A stretch of 64,000 nucleotides of DNA from Thalassobaculum fulvum (GCF_014652915.1 NZ_BMZS01000014.1:62001-126000); one strand, 5' to 3'; counted from the first letter of the stretch, positions 10,301 to 18,254 are shown. Notes: generated from the letters alone by a model not told the origin. Program-made: numbers and translations.

Positions 10301-10454
10301 GACCGTGGCCGACCCGAACACCCCGATCACCGGGCTGGTGGCGGCCCTCGATCCGACCCGCCAGACGGTGTCCTATTTCGACATCGGGGGCCGGATCGTC
10401 ACCAGGCCGTGGGCCGGCACCGTCGGCCCGCTCGGCGGCGTCGCGACGCGTTAG
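7389..10454 (+). CDS. Multicopper oxidase with C-terminal FG-GAP/VCBS repeats, 1021 aa
   Basis: After a signal peptide (to about residue 36, ending SRAAD) come cupredoxin domains with the four copper-ligand motifs in order: HTHG (about 193), WYHPHMHGS (about 234), HPIHIHQGDF (about 546) and HCHMLLHEDSGMM (about 614). The last supplies the type 1 copper Cys, His and axial Met. From about residue 670 the protein continues for 350 residues with calcium-binding-like repeats (GDIDGDSVDEIVVG, ADVDGDNWEDVVVANG) of FG-GAP/VCBS propeller type. It should be an exported oxidase of metal ions or organic substrates. The usual length is 450-650 residues, so the extra domain is notable. A GGGGAGGGG ribosome-binding site precedes ATG 7389. 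It is convergent with the next gene, sharing four bases. Confidence 0.92.
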   Translation: MPSNRGHRAKHPRCTVTAGALAIALVVLTPSPSRAADELLPVPQCPARPGDVVFLPCSEVLSFQPRLGAAITPYAGSPPPSDGPLLDLTAGSRALRSSGGLLSAELRLVTGTPENPMLVGSKPYRVTSYQGQNRLGGIASSYNGIFPAPTLMIQPGDALRLDILDERIPDSVVQASDRHFDPTNPVSEASNIHTHGLLVSPTGNGDNVYRAFLPGNRYRTEMTLGADHATGMDWYHPHMHGSTAPQVFGGMAGLIQVGDVVAPRHLPLVEGLTRRQLVLTGMALAPTADDPDLFVLGPVTNATSPSLTDPNPAAAQGGPRTAPDYRPSHLVNGQLNPTIAMRPGETQVWTAANVNASSAYSLAIVRLRDDGTTDPATPLFRTTMLGQDGNDHYTPLRGHLVKHRDPMADFFIAPGQRLTWTVTAPKEPGTYYLINGVDYAYTRQVDNLPAMLTFQPPQAFVPSLILATVTVAGEPSTRAVPAFDATPAPDIVGAEPDLTREIAFDFDEQYLRGRVNFGYFPATPVIQGYSGDVETWVVSTYSQVAHPIHIHQGDFVVERIEYFEDQALTKPRTDLPENPIVYPYRRMMDTLTLPGRSKVHLKLRASAFPGKFVMHCHMLLHEDSGMMASVAISRPRAQELTAVAAGPDSAPLVSLVEAATGVEAGRFYAFERSYRGGVSAAVGNALGGYGAFVAVAPLQGLPVVRLFDARATDTAVLDLHPFGGDGDGATVALGDIDGDSVDEIVVGSGPGTTPSVAIYDVVAGRDGKWQAELKLEAPVFDPSYRTGGVRVAAADVDGDNWEDVVVANGPGVRNRIAVLSGQILTEAASARAPATGGTGDPRLDRDLRLSNCTANERGAVLADVVDLLPGSEGLTVAADLFGAGFATYPPLAKVGFNPVVTAPYRAQIAATRASSRENPEVGIFEYAGPSGHDHGAVAGDPADYLRPVGLFTPFPDQRSPRNGLTLATGLTTVADPNTPITGLVAALDPTRQTVSYFDIGGRIVTRPWAGTVGPLGGVATR

Positions 10455-11848
10455 CCGTCGTTCAAGCCGGCCGCCTGCGTGCCGGCGATGTGCCCGAGCG
10501 TCACCGCGGTCAGCAGGCCGTTGCCGGACAGATAGCCCTCGACGGTCGTCCCGGAGACCCCGCAGGCGGCCCCGCCGCCGGCGAACAGGTTCGGCAGCTT
10601 CGTGCCGTCGCGCCGCAGCACCCTGGCGACGGCATCGATCCGCAAGCCCCCCTGGGTGTGGAACAGCGCGCCGGTCACCCGCACCGCATAGAACGGCGCC
10701 TGCAGCGGCGGCTTGCCGGCGAAGTCGCGCCCGAACGGGTCGACCGCCTCGCCGCACGCGCACCGGGCGGCATGATCGACGGTCTCCTTCAGCGTCGCCG
10801 CCGGGATGTCGAACGCTGCGGCCATCTCGTCCAGGGTCTCGAACCGGCGGACCGCCCCGGCCTTTTCGGCCGCACGGTAGTCGTCGAAATCCATCCCCAG
10901 CCGATGCAGCCGCTCGTCGTAAAGGTCGAAGGCGATGCCGCCGGGCTGGGCCAGAACCGAAACCGCCTGCTCGGAATAGCCGTGGTGCTCGTCGGAGAAC
11001 CGCCGACCGTCGCGGTTCACCTGGATGCCGCCCTCCATCATCAGCGCCCAGGTGATCAGCACGCCGTGCGGATGCGCGACCGAACCGTGGCCCTGGTAGG
11101 CGGTCATGTGCACCGCCTCGCCACCCAGTGCCTCGCCCCAGCGCACGGCGTCGCCCTGGTTGCCGGTGTGGCCGAAATACAGGGCGTCGGCCATCTCCGG
11201 GATGTATTGCCGGACCATGTCCGGGTTGCCGCCATAGCCGTTGCACGCCAGCACCAGCGCGCCGCAGCCGATGTCCTCGATGGCACCGTCCGGCCGCCGG
11301 ATCCGCACCCCGGCCACCCGGCCGTCGGCATCGGCGAACAGCTCCGAGACCAGGGCGCTGGTCAGCACCTCGACGCCGGCACGTTCGACCGCGCCGCGCA
11401 ACGCCCCCAGCAGCGCCGCCCCGGTCTTGTCCGGATGGGCGTGCATGCGCAGCACGCTGTGGCCGGGATACAGGAAGCCGTCCAGCAGCACGAACGGCAG
11501 CCCCCAGCGCTCGGCCAGCCAGTCGATGGTGCGGCCGGATTGCCGGCACACCGCCTCGACGATCGCCGGGTCGCCCCGGCCGGCGTTCTTGCGCTGGATG
11601 TCGGCCGCCATCAGCTCGACGCTGTCGGCCACGCCGGCCGCCGCCTGCAGACGGGTCCCGCAGGCCGGGATGAAGCCGGATGACAGGGCGGTCGAGCCGG
11701 ACGGCACCGGATCGCGCTCCAGCACCACCACCTCGGCCCCGGCGTCGGCCGCGGCCAGCGCCGCCACCATGCCGCAGGCGCCGCCGCCGATCACCAGCAC
11801 CGGCACCTGGAAACCGAAATCGGCGTCGGCGACCGCAAGCACGCTCAT
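10451..11848 (-). CDS. FrdA/KSTD-like FAD-dependent oxidoreductase, 465 aa
   Basis: This flavoprotein belongs to the FAD_binding_2 (fumarate reductase/ketosteroid dehydrogenase) superfamily and should reduce or dehydrogenate a carboxylate-type substrate. The dinucleotide-binding motif GGGACG lies at residues 21-26 after strand VPVLVI. The C-terminal FAD-contact region reads LFHTQGGLRIDA and NLFAGGGAACGVSG. Start ATG 11846-11848 overlaps the stop of the upstream isochorismatase-fold gene. It is the last gene of a leftward set (lyase-family pair, hyuB, hyuA, isochorismatase, this). Its paralogue at 29350-30711 lies in another part of the same island. The substrate is unknown; tricarballylate- or urocanate-reductase-like roles are possible. 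Confidence 0.87.
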   Translation of the reverse strand: MSVLAVADADFGFQVPVLVIGGGACGMVAALAAADAGAEVVVLERDPVPSGSTALSSGFIPACGTRLQAAAGVADSVELMAADIQRKNAGRGDPAIVEAVCRQSGRTIDWLAERWGLPFVLLDGFLYPGHSVLRMHAHPDKTGAALLGALRGAVERAGVEVLTSALVSELFADADGRVAGVRIRRPDGAIEDIGCGALVLACNGYGGNPDMVRQYIPEMADALYFGHTGNQGDAVRWGEALGGEAVHMTAYQGHGSVAHPHGVLITWALMMEGGIQVNRDGRRFSDEHHGYSEQAVSVLAQPGGIAFDLYDERLHRLGMDFDDYRAAEKAGAVRRFETLDEMAAAFDIPAATLKETVDHAARCACGEAVDPFGRDFAGKPPLQAPFYAVRVTGALFHTQGGLRIDAVARVLRRDGTKLPNLFAGGGAACGVSGTTVEGYLSGNGLLTAVTLGHIAGTQAAGLNDG

Positions 11849-12465
11849 TTCGCCGCCGCCTCGAACGCCGCGGTCGCGTCGGCGACCGTCCAGATGTCGG
11901 CCACCGGTTTCAGGGCGGCGATCGCGGTGTCGTGGATCGCCGGCGTGAAGGCGGCGCAGCCGTCGGACAGCACGATGGCGTGGAAGTCCCGGACATGGGC
12001 GTCGCGCACGGTCGAGGCGACGCCGCCGTTGGTGACGATGCCGGCGAACACCAGGGTCTCGATCCCGGCGCGCTTCAGCACCCATTCCATCCGGCTCATG
12101 TAGAACGCCGAGAACGCCACCTTCTCGATCTTGAAGGTCGCGGGCTTCAGCTCGTCGACCAGGTCGTGGCCCCAGCCGCCGGCCGCGAAGTCGCCGGCCC
12201 GCAGGAACGGGCGCAGCCGCTTCAGGTGTTCGCTGATGAAGGGCTCGCCGTCGACCCCGTGCACCAGGGTGAAGTGGGTCGACATGATCGGGCTGCCGGC
12301 GCGCCGTGCGGCCTCGGCCAGCGGCGCCAGCCGGGCCGGCAGGGCGGCGATCTCCGGCACCTTGGCGCCGCCGCGGGCGTAGGCGCCGTCCGGGTGGATG
12401 AAGTCGTTCTGCAGGTCCACCAGCACCAGGGCGGTGCTGCGCGGATCGCCGATACCCTCGCTCAT
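11845..12465 (-). CDS. Isochorismatase-fold protein lacking the catalytic Cys, 206 aa
   Basis: This is a Rossmann-like isochorismatase/cysteine-hydrolase family protein with the first catalytic Asp (VLVDLQNDF, D17) and the Lys (FKIEKVAF, K115). The position normally holding the nucleophilic Cys in the TN-x-C-V motif is Gly148 (IVTNGGVASTVRDA). Family members without the Cys, such as PhzD-type isochorismatases, act by general acid chemistry instead of forming a thioester, so an amidase role is doubtful. The stop overlaps the flavoprotein start and the start overlaps hyuA's stop (ATGA), implying tight co-translation. A linear carbamoyl or vinyl-ether substrate produced by its neighbours is possible but unproven. 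Confidence 0.83.
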   Translation of the reverse strand: MSEGIGDPRSTALVLVDLQNDFIHPDGAYARGGAKVPEIAALPARLAPLAEAARRAGSPIMSTHFTLVHGVDGEPFISEHLKRLRPFLRAGDFAAGGWGHDLVDELKPATFKIEKVAFSAFYMSRMEWVLKRAGIETLVFAGIVTNGGVASTVRDAHVRDFHAIVLSDGCAAFTPAIHDTAIAALKPVADIWTVADATAAFEAAAK

Positions 12466-14531
12466 GACGCCTCCTTGCGGCGGACCAGCAGGTTTCCGAA
12501 CTCGTCGACCACGGCCTCCAGGTCGGGCTCCACGAAGGTGGTGGCGTCGGCCTGCTCCAGCACCGCCGGCCCCGGCACCACGGTACCGACCGGCAGTGCC
12601 ATGCGGTCGTAGATTCCGGCCTCGTGCCAGGCACCGTCGACATAGACCTGCCGCTTGCCGCGGTCGGCCGCCGCCAGCGAGGCGCCGTCGCCGGGCGCCA
12701 GGATCGACAGGTCGAACTTCGGCCGCTTGCCGACCGCCGTCACCCGCAGGTTCAGCACCCGGATGGCCAGGCCCTCCAGTATCCGACCATAGACCTCGCG
12801 GTAGCGCGCCTCGAAGGCGGCCCGCACGGTCTCGCGGTCGATGCCCAGGCTGGCACCGGCACCGTCGCGCACCGGCACCGGGACCGCCACGGTGTGGGTC
12901 TGCCCGAGATAGGACATGTCGAACTCGAGCAGGGTCTCGCGGCCCTCGAAGCCGACGCCGGCCCGGTCGAGCAGCCCCTGCCCCTCGTCCCGGAACGCCG
13001 CCGCCTCGCGGTCCAGCTCGGCCATGTCGACGCCGTCGAGCAGGCCGTTGACCGTACGCACGAAGTCATGCCGCATGTCGGCGATCACGCAGCCGAGCGC
13101 GCTGGTCACCCCCGGGTAGCGCGGCACCAGGGCGCCGGCGAGGCCGACCTCCTTGATCAGAGCGCCGGTGTGGAGCGCGCCGCCGCCGCCGAACGGCATG
13201 GCGACGAAGCTCTTGGGGTCGTGGCCACGCTCGATCGAGACCAGGCGGATGGCGCCGGCCATGCGGCTGTTGGCGACCCGGATGATCGCCTCGGCGGCGG
13301 CCATGACGTCGAGGCCGAGCGGCTTCGCCACGTGGGTCTCGATCGCGGCCTTCGCGCCTTCGACGTCCAGGCTGGACAGCTTGCCGCCGATCGGGCGCCC
13401 GGCGTTGATCCGGCCGAGCACCACGTTGGCGTCGGTCACCGTCGGCCGGTCGTTGCCCAGGCCGTAGCACACCGGCCCCGGGTCCGATCCCGCCGATTCC
13501 GGGCCGATCTGCAGCAGCCCGCCGCGGTCGACCCAGGCGATCGAGCCGCCGCCGGCGCCGATGGTGGTGATTTCGATCATCGGCTGGCGCACCACCATGC
13601 CGAAGTCGATCGAGGTCTGCGGCGACAGCTCGGTCTGGCCGTCGGCGACCAGCGACACGTCGAAGCTGGTGCCGCCCATGTCACAGGTGACGATGTTCGG
13701 GAACCCGGCCGAGCCGGCGATGTGGGCGGCGGCGATGACACCGGCCGCCGGTCCCGACAGCGCCGTGCGGACCGGCACCTGCCGGGCGGTATCCACCGAC
13801 ATGACGCCGCCGTTCGACTGCACGATCAGCACGTCGCCGCCGAAGCCGTCGCCCTTCAGGGCCGCCTGCAGGCGCTCCAGGTAGCTGGCGACCACCGGCT
13901 GCAGGTAGGCGTTCAGGGTCGCGGTCGAGGTCCGCTCGAACTCGCGGATCTCCGGCAGGATGCGGTGCGAGGCCGTGACGTGCTCGTTCGGCCAGACCGC
14001 GCGCACCGCCTCCAGCGCCGCCTGCTCGTTGGCGGCGTTGGCGTAGGCGTTGACGAACACGATCGCCACCGCCTGGCAGCCCATCGCCAGCAGCTGTTTC
14101 GCCGCCGCCGTCACCGCCGCGGTGTCGACCGGGGTATGGACCGAGCCGTCGGCCAGAACCCGCTCGCTGACTTCCAGGCGGCGGTCGCGCGGGATCACGG
14201 GCTCGAACTCGCCGCGCAGGCCCCAGGTCGCCGGCCGGTCGCGCCGGCGCATCTCCAGCACGTCGCGGAAGCCCGCGGTGGTGATGATGCCGGTGGGTGC
14301 GCCGCGCCGTTCCAGCAGCGCGTTGGTGCCGACCGTGGTGCCGTGCACCACCGTTGCGATCGACGGGACCGCGTCGACCCCGGCCCGGATGCCGGCCAGG
14401 AAGCCCTGCGACTGGTCCGGCTTGGTCGACGGGACCTTGCGGATCTCGGCGCTGCCGGTCGACTGGTCGAGGATGAAGACGTCGGTGAAGGTACCGCCGA
14501 CGTCGACGCCGATCACGTAGCGCCCGCTCAC
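12462..14531 (-). CDS. hyuA: Hydantoinase/oxoprolinase family protein, HyuA-type subunit, 689 aa
   Basis: This is the ATP-binding subunit of an ATP-dependent cyclic-amide hydrolase or a related acetone-carboxylase/N-methylhydantoinase-type enzyme. The N-terminal ASKHA phosphate-binding motif GVDVGGTFTDVF lies at about residues 7-18. HGTTVGTNALLERRG and the second ATPase motif DMGGTSFDVS (about 280-290) follow, with GGGS and the C-terminal hydantoinase domain at normal family length. GTG 14529-14531 is the start; its GTGA overlaps the stop of the B subunit gene upstream. Partner HyuB is next door, so the pair probably forms a heteromer. Candidate substrates are hydantoin-, oxoproline- or carbamoyl-like rings; the sequence alone does not choose. 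Confidence 0.93.
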   Translation of the reverse strand: MSGRYVIGVDVGGTFTDVFILDQSTGSAEIRKVPSTKPDQSQGFLAGIRAGVDAVPSIATVVHGTTVGTNALLERRGAPTGIITTAGFRDVLEMRRRDRPATWGLRGEFEPVIPRDRRLEVSERVLADGSVHTPVDTAAVTAAAKQLLAMGCQAVAIVFVNAYANAANEQAALEAVRAVWPNEHVTASHRILPEIREFERTSTATLNAYLQPVVASYLERLQAALKGDGFGGDVLIVQSNGGVMSVDTARQVPVRTALSGPAAGVIAAAHIAGSAGFPNIVTCDMGGTSFDVSLVADGQTELSPQTSIDFGMVVRQPMIEITTIGAGGGSIAWVDRGGLLQIGPESAGSDPGPVCYGLGNDRPTVTDANVVLGRINAGRPIGGKLSSLDVEGAKAAIETHVAKPLGLDVMAAAEAIIRVANSRMAGAIRLVSIERGHDPKSFVAMPFGGGGALHTGALIKEVGLAGALVPRYPGVTSALGCVIADMRHDFVRTVNGLLDGVDMAELDREAAAFRDEGQGLLDRAGVGFEGRETLLEFDMSYLGQTHTVAVPVPVRDGAGASLGIDRETVRAAFEARYREVYGRILEGLAIRVLNLRVTAVGKRPKFDLSILAPGDGASLAAADRGKRQVYVDGAWHEAGIYDRMALPVGTVVPGPAVLEQADATTFVEPDLEAVVDEFGNLLVRRKEAS

Positions 14532-16309
14532 GACCGGCCCTCCGCACGCCGCAGAGCTTCCGTGGCGGGTTCGTCGATCGTCATGTCGTCCCCCACCGAA
14601 ACGCCGTAGTCGGCCGCCGCCCGCTCCCGGCTGACATAGCCGAGCGCCACGTCGCGCAGCACCGTCGCCGGATCGCGCTCGAACGGATCGCCCCAGCCGC
14701 CGCCGCCCGGGCTCTCGATCCGGACGTGCTGGCCCTGGCGCAGCTTGATGCCGACCATCTTGGAGGCCATCGGCGGGCTCGCCTCGCCGGAGTCGGTGTC
14801 GAAGAAGAATGCGTTCTTCGCCGCCTCGTGGCCGCCGGCGACACCCTTCGGCGCATGCCGGCCGCGGTCGGCGAACAGGAACGCCTCGCCGCCGGACTTC
14901 TCCAGCACCTCGATCTCGTAGACCGCCCCGAGGCCGCCGCGATGCCTGCCCGGCCCGGCACTGTCCGGCCTGAGCGCCCACCGGGTGAAGCGCACCGGAT
15001 AGGCCGCCTCCAGGATCTCCAGCGGGGGAATGGTCGCGGTCGAGATCGGCGCGTTGCCGTGGCTGAGGCCGTCGCCCTCCGGGTGGCCGCCATGGCCGCC
15101 GCCGAAGAACGAGAACATCACCCAGCGCCGCCCGTCCTCTCGGTGACCGGCCAGCGACAGCGCGTTGATGGTGCCGTAGGCGTGGGCGTTGGCGCGCCCG
15201 GGCGCCGCCTTGTCGACCGCGCTGAACACGATGTCGATGATCCGCAGGATGGTCTCGGTGTAGCCGCCGACCGGCTTCGGAGCGGTCACGCTCAGCATCG
15301 AGTCCTCGGGGATCACGAACTCGATCGGGTCGAGCACGCCGGCGTTCGCCGGAACCTCGGTGAACACGTGCTTCAGCGCCACGTAACAGCAGGCGACCGT
15401 GGTCGAGCGAGCGATGTTCACCGGCCCCTGGCAGGCCGGTGCCGAGCGCGAGAAGTCCAGCGTCATCCGGTCGCCGGCGATCGTCATGTCGAGCGCGATC
15501 TTCAGCGGCTCGTCGACGATGCCGTCGTTGTCCAGCCAGTCCTCGGCCGAATAGGTCCCGTCCGGCAGCTCGGCGATGTTGGCGCGCATCAGCTGTTCGG
15601 CGCGGCGCCGCAGCTCGATCAGGGCGGCGCGGATGACGTCCAGGCCGTACTCGTCGATCAGCGCATCGAGCCGCTTGCCGCCGAGCTCGAGCGCGCTCAG
15701 CTGGCCGTTCAGGTCGCCGTACAGCGAGCCCGGCTGGCGCGAGTTGCTCTGCAGGATGTCGACGATGTCCGGCCGGTACTGGCCGCGGTCGTACAGCTTG
15801 ACCGGGGGAATGAGCATGCCTTCCTGGAAGCACTCGGTGGCGGCCGGGTTGTAGTTGCCCGGCACGTTGCCGCCGACGTCGTGCCAGTGCCCGACCGAAG
15901 CCAGGTAGCAGACCAGTTGGCCGTCCCGGTAGTACGGCCGCACCAGCCGGAAGTCCGACAGGTGGGTGCCGCCGTCGTAGGGGTCGTTGAAGATGTAGAC
16001 GTCGCCCTCGGCGATCCCGCCGCTCTTCGCCGCCTTGGCGATCACCGCCCGCACCGCGAAGGCGTTGCTGCCGACGAAGATCGGCAGGCCGGACTTGCCC
16101 TGGATCAGGGTGTCGCCGGTGGCCGGGTCGTACAGCCCGTGCGAGGCGTCGTGGGCCTCGGCGATGATCGGGTTGAAGGCGCTGCGGAACAGCGTCGCGT
16201 CCATCTCGTCGGCGATCTGCTCCAGCCGGCCCTTCAGGACCGCCAGGGTTACGGGATCGATTGGGGCCGGGTCGATTGGGGCCGGGTCGATTGGGGCCGG
16301 GTCGGTCAA
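14528..16309 (-). CDS. hyuB: Hydantoinase B/oxoprolinase family protein (HyuB), 593 aa
   Basis: This is the B subunit that works with HyuA. The family pattern begins DPVTLAVLKGRLEQIADEM and continues with FNDPYDGGTHLSDF and the glycine-rich end GGGWGDPFERDP. The start is TTG 16307-16309: GGAGG lies 6 bases upstream and its TTGA overlaps the upstream stop. No ATG or GTG occurs before the conserved domain. The extreme N terminus carries a threefold DPAPI repeat encoded by a 15-base tandem repeat, probably a neutral slippage product because family members normally begin at DPVTL. It is co-directional with the lyase-family gene upstream and hyuA downstream. Confidence 0.93.
   Translation of the reverse strand: MTDPAPIDPAPIDPAPIDPVTLAVLKGRLEQIADEMDATLFRSAFNPIIAEAHDASHGLYDPATGDTLIQGKSGLPIFVGSNAFAVRAVIAKAAKSGGIAEGDVYIFNDPYDGGTHLSDFRLVRPYYRDGQLVCYLASVGHWHDVGGNVPGNYNPAATECFQEGMLIPPVKLYDRGQYRPDIVDILQSNSRQPGSLYGDLNGQLSALELGGKRLDALIDEYGLDVIRAALIELRRRAEQLMRANIAELPDGTYSAEDWLDNDGIVDEPLKIALDMTIAGDRMTLDFSRSAPACQGPVNIARSTTVACCYVALKHVFTEVPANAGVLDPIEFVIPEDSMLSVTAPKPVGGYTETILRIIDIVFSAVDKAAPGRANAHAYGTINALSLAGHREDGRRWVMFSFFGGGHGGHPEGDGLSHGNAPISTATIPPLEILEAAYPVRFTRWALRPDSAGPGRHRGGLGAVYEIEVLEKSGGEAFLFADRGRHAPKGVAGGHEAAKNAFFFDTDSGEASPPMASKMVGIKLRQGQHVRIESPGGGGWGDPFERDPATVLRDVALGYVSRERAAADYGVSVGDDMTIDEPATEALRRAEGRS
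16261..16305 (-). repeat. Three 15-base tandem repeats at the start of hyuB
   Basis: The plus-strand unit TTGGGGCCGGGTCGA occurs three times head to tail (16261-16275, 16276-16290, 16291-16305). The last copy differs at one base. It encodes the DPAPI repeats right after the TTG start, so copy-number change would add or remove five residues without shifting the frame. Confidence 0.9.
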
Positions 16310-17214
16310 GCGCCGCCTCCGAAGTTGGAACCGTCGTAGTCGCGGCCGCGCGCCAGATAGCCGGGCGTGCCGATGATGCCGTTGAGCGCGTCGAACATGT
16401 TCATGCGCTCCAGGAACGGCCCGGTGCCGCCGTGCTGGCGCAGGCTGCCGTAGTACTCGGCCAGCAGCCGCGACAGCGCCCGCACGGTGCCGCCCGGGAA
16501 GATCGCGATCTTGTAGCCGATCTCCTGCAGCTCTGCCGCGTCGTGCAGCGGGGTCTTGCCGCCCTCGACCATGTTGGCCAGCAGCGGGATCCGGCGGCCG
16601 AAGCGGGCGACGATGCCGTCCATCTCGACGCGGTCGCGCGGCGCCTCGACGAACAGCACGTCGGCCCCGGCCTCCAGGTACAGCTCGGCCCGGTCCAGGG
16701 CGGCCTCGTAGCCCTCGACCGCGATCGCGTCGGTGCGGGCGATGATCAGGAAGTCCTCGCTCTTGCGGGCGTCGACCGCCGCCTTGACCTTGCCGGCCAT
16801 CTCGGCCGTCGGGACCAGGGTCTTGCCGGCGAGGTGGCCGCAGCGCTTCGGCATCGCCTGGTCCTCGAGCTGGACCGCCTGGGCGCCACAGCGCTCGAAG
16901 GTCCGGACCGTGCGGATGACGTTCAGGGCGTTGCCGAAGCCGGTGTCGCCGTCGACGATCACCGGGGTCGGCACCCGGTCGCAGATCGCGGTCAGGGTCT
17001 CGGCGACCTCGGACATGCCGATCAGGCCGATGTCGGGCACGCCGAACCGGGTGTAGGCGATCGAGGCGCCGGACAGGTAGAGCGAGCCGAAGCCGGCCTG
17101 GGTGGCGATCAGCGCCGACAGCGCGTCGTAGATGCCGGGGGCGACCACCAGGGCGTCGCCTGCCAGCTGGCGGCGGAGCGTCATGGGCGCGTCGGTCAGG
17201 GGCGCGTCGGTCAT
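16306..17214 (-). CDS. Isocitrate lyase/PEP mutase family enzyme (paralogue 1), 302 aa
   Basis: This is a TIM-barrel lyase of the PEP mutase/isocitrate lyase superfamily, whose members cleave or form carbon-carbon or carbon-phosphorus bonds on 2-hydroxy or 2-oxo acids (methylisocitrate, dimethylmalate, oxaloacetate). The metal-binding segment VDGDTGFGNA lies at 87-96 and the signature loop KRCGH, with its catalytic Cys, at 123-127. Start ATG 17212-17214 has GAGGA 8 bases upstream. The next gene upstream is a second enzyme of the same family. The C-terminal extension (GTPGYLARGRDYDGSNFGGG) is typical of the carboxyvinyl-carboxyphosphonate/oxaloacetate decarboxylase-like group. The exact substrate is undetermined. 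Confidence 0.9.
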   Translation of the reverse strand: MTDAPLTDAPMTLRRQLAGDALVVAPGIYDALSALIATQAGFGSLYLSGASIAYTRFGVPDIGLIGMSEVAETLTAICDRVPTPVIVDGDTGFGNALNVIRTVRTFERCGAQAVQLEDQAMPKRCGHLAGKTLVPTAEMAGKVKAAVDARKSEDFLIIARTDAIAVEGYEAALDRAELYLEAGADVLFVEAPRDRVEMDGIVARFGRRIPLLANMVEGGKTPLHDAAELQEIGYKIAIFPGGTVRALSRLLAEYYGSLRQHGGTGPFLERMNMFDALNGIIGTPGYLARGRDYDGSNFGGGA

Positions 17215-17277
17215 GGCGTCTGTCCTCGTCAGGTATCGGCCTTCATATGGCCGCGGAACCGTCGCCGGCCAGGGCCG

Positions 17278-18177
17278 CTACTCGACGGCGTAGAGCTTCT
17301 CCAGCGCGTCGTAGCTGCCCTTGTCGACCAGCCGCTGGCGCTCGCCGAAATCGGCCAGCCGGTCGCGCACCGCGTCCAGCCCGCCGTCGCGCTTGAGGGC
17401 GCCGAGCACTTCGCTCATCGCCCGCATGGCGGCCTGCAGCGGGGTGTTGGCGTACAGCACCAGGGCGAAGCCGATCTCCGCCAGCTCGGCCTGCGGCAGC
17501 AGCGGCGTGCGACCGCCGACCACCATGTTGGCGATCTGCGGGACCTTCAGGCGCGCGGTGACCGCCTTCATCTCGTCGACCGAGGTCGGCGCCTCGACGA
17601 AGGTCATGTCGGCGCCCGCCTCGATGTAGCGCTCGGCCCGCTCGATGGCGGCGTCCAGGCCCTCGATGGCGCGGGCGTCGGTGCGGGCCATGATCAGCAG
17701 GTTCCCGTCGTCGCGGGCGTCGACCGCCGCCTTGACCTTGGAGACCATCTCGGCGACCGGGATCACCCCCTTGCCGTCGAAATGCCCGCACTTCTTCGGG
17801 AACACCTGGTCCTCGATCTGCAGGCCGCAGGCGCCGGCGCGCTCCAGCAGCCGCACGGTGCGCCGGGTGTTGATGGCGTTGCCGAAGCCGGTGTCGATGT
17901 CGACGACCATCGGCAGCGACGAGATCTCGCCGATCGCCTCGACGGTCTGCACCAGCTCGGTCAAGGTCACCAGCCCGATATCCGGCACACCGAGCAGCGT
18001 GTTGGCCACCCCGGCCCCGGTCACGTACAGCGCGTCGAAACCGGCATCCTCGATCACCCGCGCGGTCAGCGCGTTCGCGGCACCCGGCACCAGCAGCGCC
18101 CGGCGTTCCTCGACGGCGGCGCGCAGGCGACGGCGACGGTCGGCGATCCGATCGCCCGTCACGCTCTCGTCCGGCAC
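17278..18177 (-). CDS. Isocitrate lyase/PEP mutase family enzyme (paralogue 2), 299 aa
   Basis: This is a second TIM-barrel lyase with VDIDTGFGNA (about 92-101) and the active-site loop KKCGH (128-132). GTG 18175-18177 is preferred over GTG 18183 because AGGAGG lies 5 bases before the former and directly abuts the latter. The gap to paralogue 1 is only about 63 bases, so they are probably co-transcribed. Having two diverged copies suggests two cleavage steps or a heteromer. It is the first gene of the leftward operon and faces the palindromic operator at 18255-18267. 2-Methylisocitrate lyase or 2,3-dimethylmalate lyase activity is possible; no residue seen by eye decides. Confidence 0.9.
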   Translation of the reverse strand: MPDESVTGDRIADRRRRLRAAVEERRALLVPGAANALTARVIEDAGFDALYVTGAGVANTLLGVPDIGLVTLTELVQTVEAIGEISSLPMVVDIDTGFGNAINTRRTVRLLERAGACGLQIEDQVFPKKCGHFDGKGVIPVAEMVSKVKAAVDARDDGNLLIMARTDARAIEGLDAAIERAERYIEAGADMTFVEAPTSVDEMKAVTARLKVPQIANMVVGGRTPLLPQAELAEIGFALVLYANTPLQAAMRAMSEVLGALKRDGGLDAVRDRLADFGERQRLVDKGSYDALEKLYAVE

Positions 18178-18254
18178 GGGCACCTCCTGAACTGATTGCA
18201 GGCGCGCCGATCGCGCGCGGTCACATGCGGCATTAAACGACGCCCGGCGATCCC

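Noticed and set aside
7323-11549. Long minus-strand frame spanning the multicopper oxidase
   Set aside because: It lies antisense to a protein with all copper motifs and runs out of frame into the real flavoprotein gene. The sequence is low-complexity Arg/Gly/Val/Asp.
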